This document shows, piece after piece, positions 60,501 to 64,000 of a stretch of 64,000 nt of DNA. The stretch comes from Deferribacter abyssi. GTDB lineage: Bacteria > Chrysiogenota > Deferribacteres > Deferribacterales > Deferribacteraceae. Position 1 is the first letter of the stretch, and each line of letters opens with the position of its first letter. Location: the NCBI RefSeq assembly GCF_049472655.1, contig NZ_JAQNCS010000002.1, positions 138,981 through 202,980 on the forward strand. The letters are read 5' to 3'. Position numbers and translations under genes: made by a program. A model generated the notes under the pieces. That model was not told the origin of the DNA. It was given only the letters and a program-made list of their open reading frames with translations, and did no database searches.

Positions 60501-63500
60501 TTACTTTATCTTTAACGCCATCATTGTTATATCATCCTTTTGCTTTGTATCATTTGTGAATTCAAGCACTGATTCATAAATATAAGCTATTAAATCGTTT
60601 GGCGAAATACCACAACTCTTCACAATAACCTTTTCAAGTTTTTCATAACCAAAAAACTCACCATTCTCATTTTCTGCTTCTATGATCCCATCTGTATATA
60701 AAAAAATCATATCATTTGGTTTAAAATGAAATTCAGATTGCGAATATCTATAATCTTTCAATACCCCTAATAAAATATCACCATCTTTTAATTCAAAAGC
60801 TTGAAAAGCTCTGCATATAATCGGTTTAGGATGTCCAGCATTTGTATATATTATTTTTTTATTTATAAAATCTATTCTCAAATAAACTAAAGTTATAATA
60901 AATTCTAATTTTTCCAAATCTTCATAAATTTCTCTATTTAATTTAGTTATTATATCTTTTGGCTCATAATTAGGATTTGTAGCTATAATACTCTTCAATA
61001 ATGTTCTAACCTCCGACATAATAAGAGCAGAAGCGACATTATGGCCAGAAACATCAGCAATAACAATATCTAATATATTATCAGAAAGCTCAAAATAATC
61101 ATAATAATCTCCGCCAACAAACTCATAAGTATAACACACACCTGCAAATTCAACATTTGATATATTAGGTGGTTTATCAGGCAACAACGAACTTTGAATT
61201 GTTCTAGCAATTTCCAATTCCTTTGAAATCTCTCTCATCTTTATCAATTCTCTTGTTTGTTCATGACTTTTAATAGAAAAGGCAATCTGATGTGCAACAC
61301 TCTCCAATAATGCAATAAACTCATTTGTATACATACCCTTGTAAATTTTTGAAAAAAACGAAATAACCCCTTTTACTTCTCCTTCAATTATTAGTGGCAA
61401 GTGACAAAAAGATACAAAACCAGCCTTTTTAATATCAATTACTTTCTCATTTAAAGCAATCAAATTAATATCATTGATAGCAATAGGCTTTTTCTCTTCA
61501 ATAGATTTCCCCAAAAAAGTATCCTTTACTTCTTCAACAGTTCTGTCTAAATCTAAGTTTTGAGCAAGCTGACCAGCATAAGCTGTCATCTTTAATACAT
61601 CATTCTTCATAACTCGCAAAACAACCAAATCAAACTTAAATGTTCTTTTTAACAGATTAAGAGATTTGATAATCTTTTGATTCAATCCGCCCGGGCTAGA
61701 GAATATCTTTGAAATTTCCAACAGTACATTTAGCTCAGAAACCCTTTTAATTAAAGTATCTTTAGATTCACTTATAGAATAAGAAACTAAATCTTTAAAA
61801 ATATCAATAACTTTGTCCTCACCTTTTCCAAGCATCTCAAGATAAGATTCTACCACTAATTTTGAAGCACTTGGTCCAACTATTTCAGAAATAATCTTCT
61901 CAGTATAATCTCTTAATTCTGCAATATCAGATAGTGTCAGCTCACCAACATCTTTTCCTCGCATTTCAATATGAGATTTCAATTTCTCTTCTGCAATTTT
62001 TTCTCCAATAAATTTAGAAAGTAGTGAATAAATATCCTCATAACTCAAATCAACAATAGTTTTCTTTTTTACTTTTAACAGTTCTCTTAGATAAAATTCT
62101 TTTTCAAATATAAGAGATGTTTCAATTTCAGTTTCTGTTTGTTTTGTATAAAGAGAAACTATTACTATAGCCGTAATATTAAAAAACATACTCCAAAAAA
62201 ACGAATGGGACCAAATATCTAAACTATCTAAACCAAATAAAGAATAAGGCTTTAAAAAAGAAACTCCAAACAACCCATCAAATATAATCTTTTCAGATAA
62301 TATTCCAGCATTCACCATATCAGGAACAATCAAAGTATAAAGCCAAATTAAAAAGCCTGCAGTTATACCTGCAATAGCACCTTTCTCATTTACTTTGCTC
62401 CAAAACATGCCCAAAAATACAGAAGGTGCAAACTGGCTTACTGCAGCAAAAGATGTCAAACCAATACTTACTAGAGAAAAATGAGCCCCAATATATTTAT
62501 AATAAAAAAAGCTAACTAATACTATTAAAACAACAAGTAATCTTTTAAAAAAAAGAAGTGTATAAGTTAAATTAATTTTTACCAATTTCTTTACGAATAA
62601 AGGTACCAACACATTATTCACTACCATATGTGTAATACTAACCGAAGAAACAATTATCATCCCTGACCCAGCGGCTAAACCACCCAAATAAACTAATAAA
62701 GCCAATAAATATTTTTGATTTGAAACAAAAATGTTAATAATATAATAATCTGGATCACCAGTGTTATTAAATATCAAAACTCCCGCAAAGGCAATAGGCA
62801 CTACAAACAAATTAATCAAAAATAGGTAAAGAGGAAACATATACATTGCTTTATCAACATGTTCACTATCCATATTCTCAACAACCGTAACATGGAATTG
62901 TCTTGGCAAAAACATAACTGCAAACATACTCATCATCAACATTGTAAACCATTGAAAATAACTGGAAATGGAATCTTTAATTGTTATAAGACTATCAAAT
63001 TTGTTTGAAATTAAATAATTTGAACTGTTTGCTATTTTATTAAAAATATCTCCAAATCCATCAAATATAAAAAAAGTAATATAAATCCCAGCAATCAAAA
63101 AGATTGTTAACTTTACAATTGATTCAAAAGCGATAATACTTATTAAACCAGGATGTTTTCTTGCTTCTGTTACATGGCGAGTTCCAAAAACAGCACCAAT
63201 TAACCCAATAATCAAAGAAAAGTAAAAAGAAAAGTCATGTATTAAGCTTTGATTATATCTTAAATTAATATTCGTAATGATTGCATATGTCTCATTAATT
63301 GCTTTTAACTGTAGTGCAATATAAGGAATTATCCCAAAGATACAAAATAATGATACAATAACACCTAAATATTTTGATTTTCCATATCTAAAACTAATAA
63401 AATCAGCAATAGAAGTAATATTATATTCTTCAGAAATCCTTATTATATGTTTTAGAAAAATCCACCATGTAAAAACAACTAAAGTGGGACCAACATATAT

Positions 63501-63704
63501 AGTAATAAAATCTATACCAGTAGTTGCCGCTTTACCTATAGAACCATAATATGTCCACGTAGTACAATAAACACCTAAAGTTAAAGAATATACATATGGA
63601 TTTGAAATAATTTTTTTATTCTTTTTAAAAAATTTTTCCCCATAATAAGCAATCAAAAAAAGTAATGCAAAGTAACCAAAAGTTATTAGTATTATAGTAT
63701 CCAT
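60501..63704 (-). CDS. Sodium/solute symporter fused to GAF and PP2C (SpoIIE-type) phosphatase domains
   Basis: A 1067-residue hybrid. Residues 1 to about 545 form a sodium:solute symporter (SLC5) domain with about 13 membrane helices. Its YCTTWTYYGSIGKAATTG and SIADFISFRYGKS segments match the transporter part of CbrA-type sensor kinases. A helical linker (about 550-650) follows, then GAF (about 655-800), a short coiled coil, and a PP2C/SpoIIE serine phosphatase (about 850-1067) with VGGDYYDYFEL, DVSGHNVASALIM and YTDGIIEAENENGE. Here the phosphatase replaces the kinase, so output is likely dephosphorylation of an anti-anti-sigma-like partner, which is not in the window. Confidence 0.85.
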   Translation of the reverse strand: MDTIILITFGYFALLFLIAYYGEKFFKKNKKIISNPYVYSLTLGVYCTTWTYYGSIGKAATTGIDFITIYVGPTLVVFTWWIFLKHIIRISEEYNITSIADFISFRYGKSKYLGVIVSLFCIFGIIPYIALQLKAINETYAIITNINLRYNQSLIHDFSFYFSLIIGLIGAVFGTRHVTEARKHPGLISIIAFESIVKLTIFLIAGIYITFFIFDGFGDIFNKIANSSNYLISNKFDSLITIKDSISSYFQWFTMLMMSMFAVMFLPRQFHVTVVENMDSEHVDKAMYMFPLYLFLINLFVVPIAFAGVLIFNNTGDPDYYIINIFVSNQKYLLALLVYLGGLAAGSGMIIVSSVSITHMVVNNVLVPLFVKKLVKINLTYTLLFFKRLLVVLIVLVSFFYYKYIGAHFSLVSIGLTSFAAVSQFAPSVFLGMFWSKVNEKGAIAGITAGFLIWLYTLIVPDMVNAGILSEKIIFDGLFGVSFLKPYSLFGLDSLDIWSHSFFWSMFFNITAIVIVSLYTKQTETEIETSLIFEKEFYLRELLKVKKKTIVDLSYEDIYSLLSKFIGEKIAEEKLKSHIEMRGKDVGELTLSDIAELRDYTEKIISEIVGPSASKLVVESYLEMLGKGEDKVIDIFKDLVSYSISESKDTLIKRVSELNVLLEISKIFSSPGGLNQKIIKSLNLLKRTFKFDLVVLRVMKNDVLKMTAYAGQLAQNLDLDRTVEEVKDTFLGKSIEEKKPIAINDINLIALNEKVIDIKKAGFVSFCHLPLIIEGEVKGVISFFSKIYKGMYTNEFIALLESVAHQIAFSIKSHEQTRELIKMREISKELEIARTIQSSLLPDKPPNISNVEFAGVCYTYEFVGGDYYDYFELSDNILDIVIADVSGHNVASALIMSEVRTLLKSIIATNPNYEPKDIITKLNREIYEDLEKLEFIITLVYLRIDFINKKIIYTNAGHPKPIICRAFQAFELKDGDILLGVLKDYRYSQSEFHFKPNDMIFLYTDGIIEAENENGEFFGYEKLEKVIVKSCGISPNDLIAYIYESVLEFTNDTKQKDDITMMALKIK

Positions 63705-63705
63705 T

Positions 63706-63906
63706 TCATCTTTTTCTCTTTTTCAACGCTAATACAAAAATAAATTCAACAATTATTGAAATAAACCATCCCATAAAAAAATATACATAAATCAAAGGAA
63801 TACCTCTCACTAATACCCTTTTATCAAATATTGTAATGAATGGGTAATTTATAAATATACATCCAAGCACGAAAAGAAATATCCAAACAGCCGTTATTCT
63901 ACTCAT
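63706..63906 (-). CDS. Small two-helix membrane protein upstream of the symporter-phosphatase
   Basis: A 66-residue protein with two hydrophobic segments (about 7-24 and 35-60) and a basic C-terminus. It ends 1 base before the symporter-phosphatase gene, so the two are co-transcribed. Small membrane partners are known for some sodium:solute symporters, which suggests an accessory subunit; I do not recognise the family. A promoter ends 6 bases before the ATG and no Shine-Dalgarno is seen. Confidence 0.65.
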   Translation of the reverse strand: MSRITAVWIFLFVLGCIFINYPFITIFDKRVLVRGIPLIYVYFFMGWFISIIVEFIFVLALKKRKR

Positions 63907-63912
63907 AGTAAA

Positions 63913-63940
63913 ATTATATCATTGTAATATGTTTTATCAA
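63913..63940 (-). promoter_or_regulatory. Sigma-70 promoter of the symporter-phosphatase operon (leaderless arrangement)
   Basis: On the minus strand TTGATA (63940-63935), a 16-base spacer, and TATAAT (63918-63913), then TTTACT and ATG at 63906. Confidence 0.7.
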
Positions 63941-64000
63941 CATAAATATAATCCTTGGAGTCACCCCATTTTTTGCACTACCTTGCATGAAATTGTTTAT

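Noticed and set aside
1..64000. CRISPR array, insertion sequence, prophage, tRNA or rRNA genes
   Set aside because: No regular repeats, transposase or integrase motifs, or cloverleaf/T-loop sequences were seen on reading. A tRNAscan or Rfam search would be decisive.

Overview
The window is a very A+T-rich bacterial chromosome segment that is densely packed with genes. The set fits a motile, probably anaerobic or microaerophilic Gram-negative such as Deferribacter or another Deferribacteres member: the MEP isoprenoid pathway, an NtrYX-type two-component pair, a four-subunit 2-oxoacid:ferredoxin oxidoreductase, many c-di-GMP and chemotaxis proteins, and a full ilv/leu set. The phylum is inferred from gene content and base composition, not from a database match. 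I see no tRNA, rRNA, CRISPR array, insertion sequence or prophage.

Layout. 1-9037 (+): a tightly overlapping housekeeping run of rlmN (cut by the window edge), bcp, xseB, ispA, dxs, tlyA, nadK, recN, a DedA protein and an M23 peptidase. 9041-11104 (+): a chemoreceptor gene with a clear FliA-type promoter and an in-frame TAG. 11220-28931 (-): about 18 kb of nearly gapless genes. Read 5' to 3' these are a radical SAM protein, pgeF, yggS, yggT, a K+ channel, a PIN/TRAM protein, ispD, an internal promoter, an M50 protease, trpS, scpA, scpB, rluB, queD, queE, a TPR protein, an ExeA-like ATPase and ntrY-ntrX. 29128-39544: signalling genes, namely a PAS hybrid kinase with HDOD, an AEC permease, a FapA-like DUF342 protein, a PAS/GAF/GGDEF/EAL protein and a c-heme chemoreceptor. 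39715-42079 (-): panB-panC-panD, with a pan-motif RNA plus terminator in the leader and a C-rich-loop hairpin at the 3' end. 42151-50336 (+): an MFS transporter, a VOR/KOR-type oxidoreductase operon, an acylphosphatase, tex and an ODP (diiron)-GGDEF gene broken by a ten-A run. 50367-52231 (-): yebC-ruvC-ruvA. 52318-60391 (-): leuA, pssA, psd, ilvC, ilvN, ilvB and ilvD. 60501-63940 (-): a symporter fused to GAF and PP2C domains, with a small membrane partner.

Two cross-cutting signals stand out. First, most operon-internal genes have a good Shine-Dalgarno or overlap the preceding gene. Several promoter-proximal genes instead have a sigma-70 -10 box ending 6 to 8 nt before the ATG and no Shine-Dalgarno, which suggests leaderless mRNAs. 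Second, the pan operon is bracketed by structured RNA: a twin bulged-A stem-loop with terminator and possible anti-terminator at the 5' end, and a terminator-like hairpin with an anti-Shine-Dalgarno loop at the 3' end.
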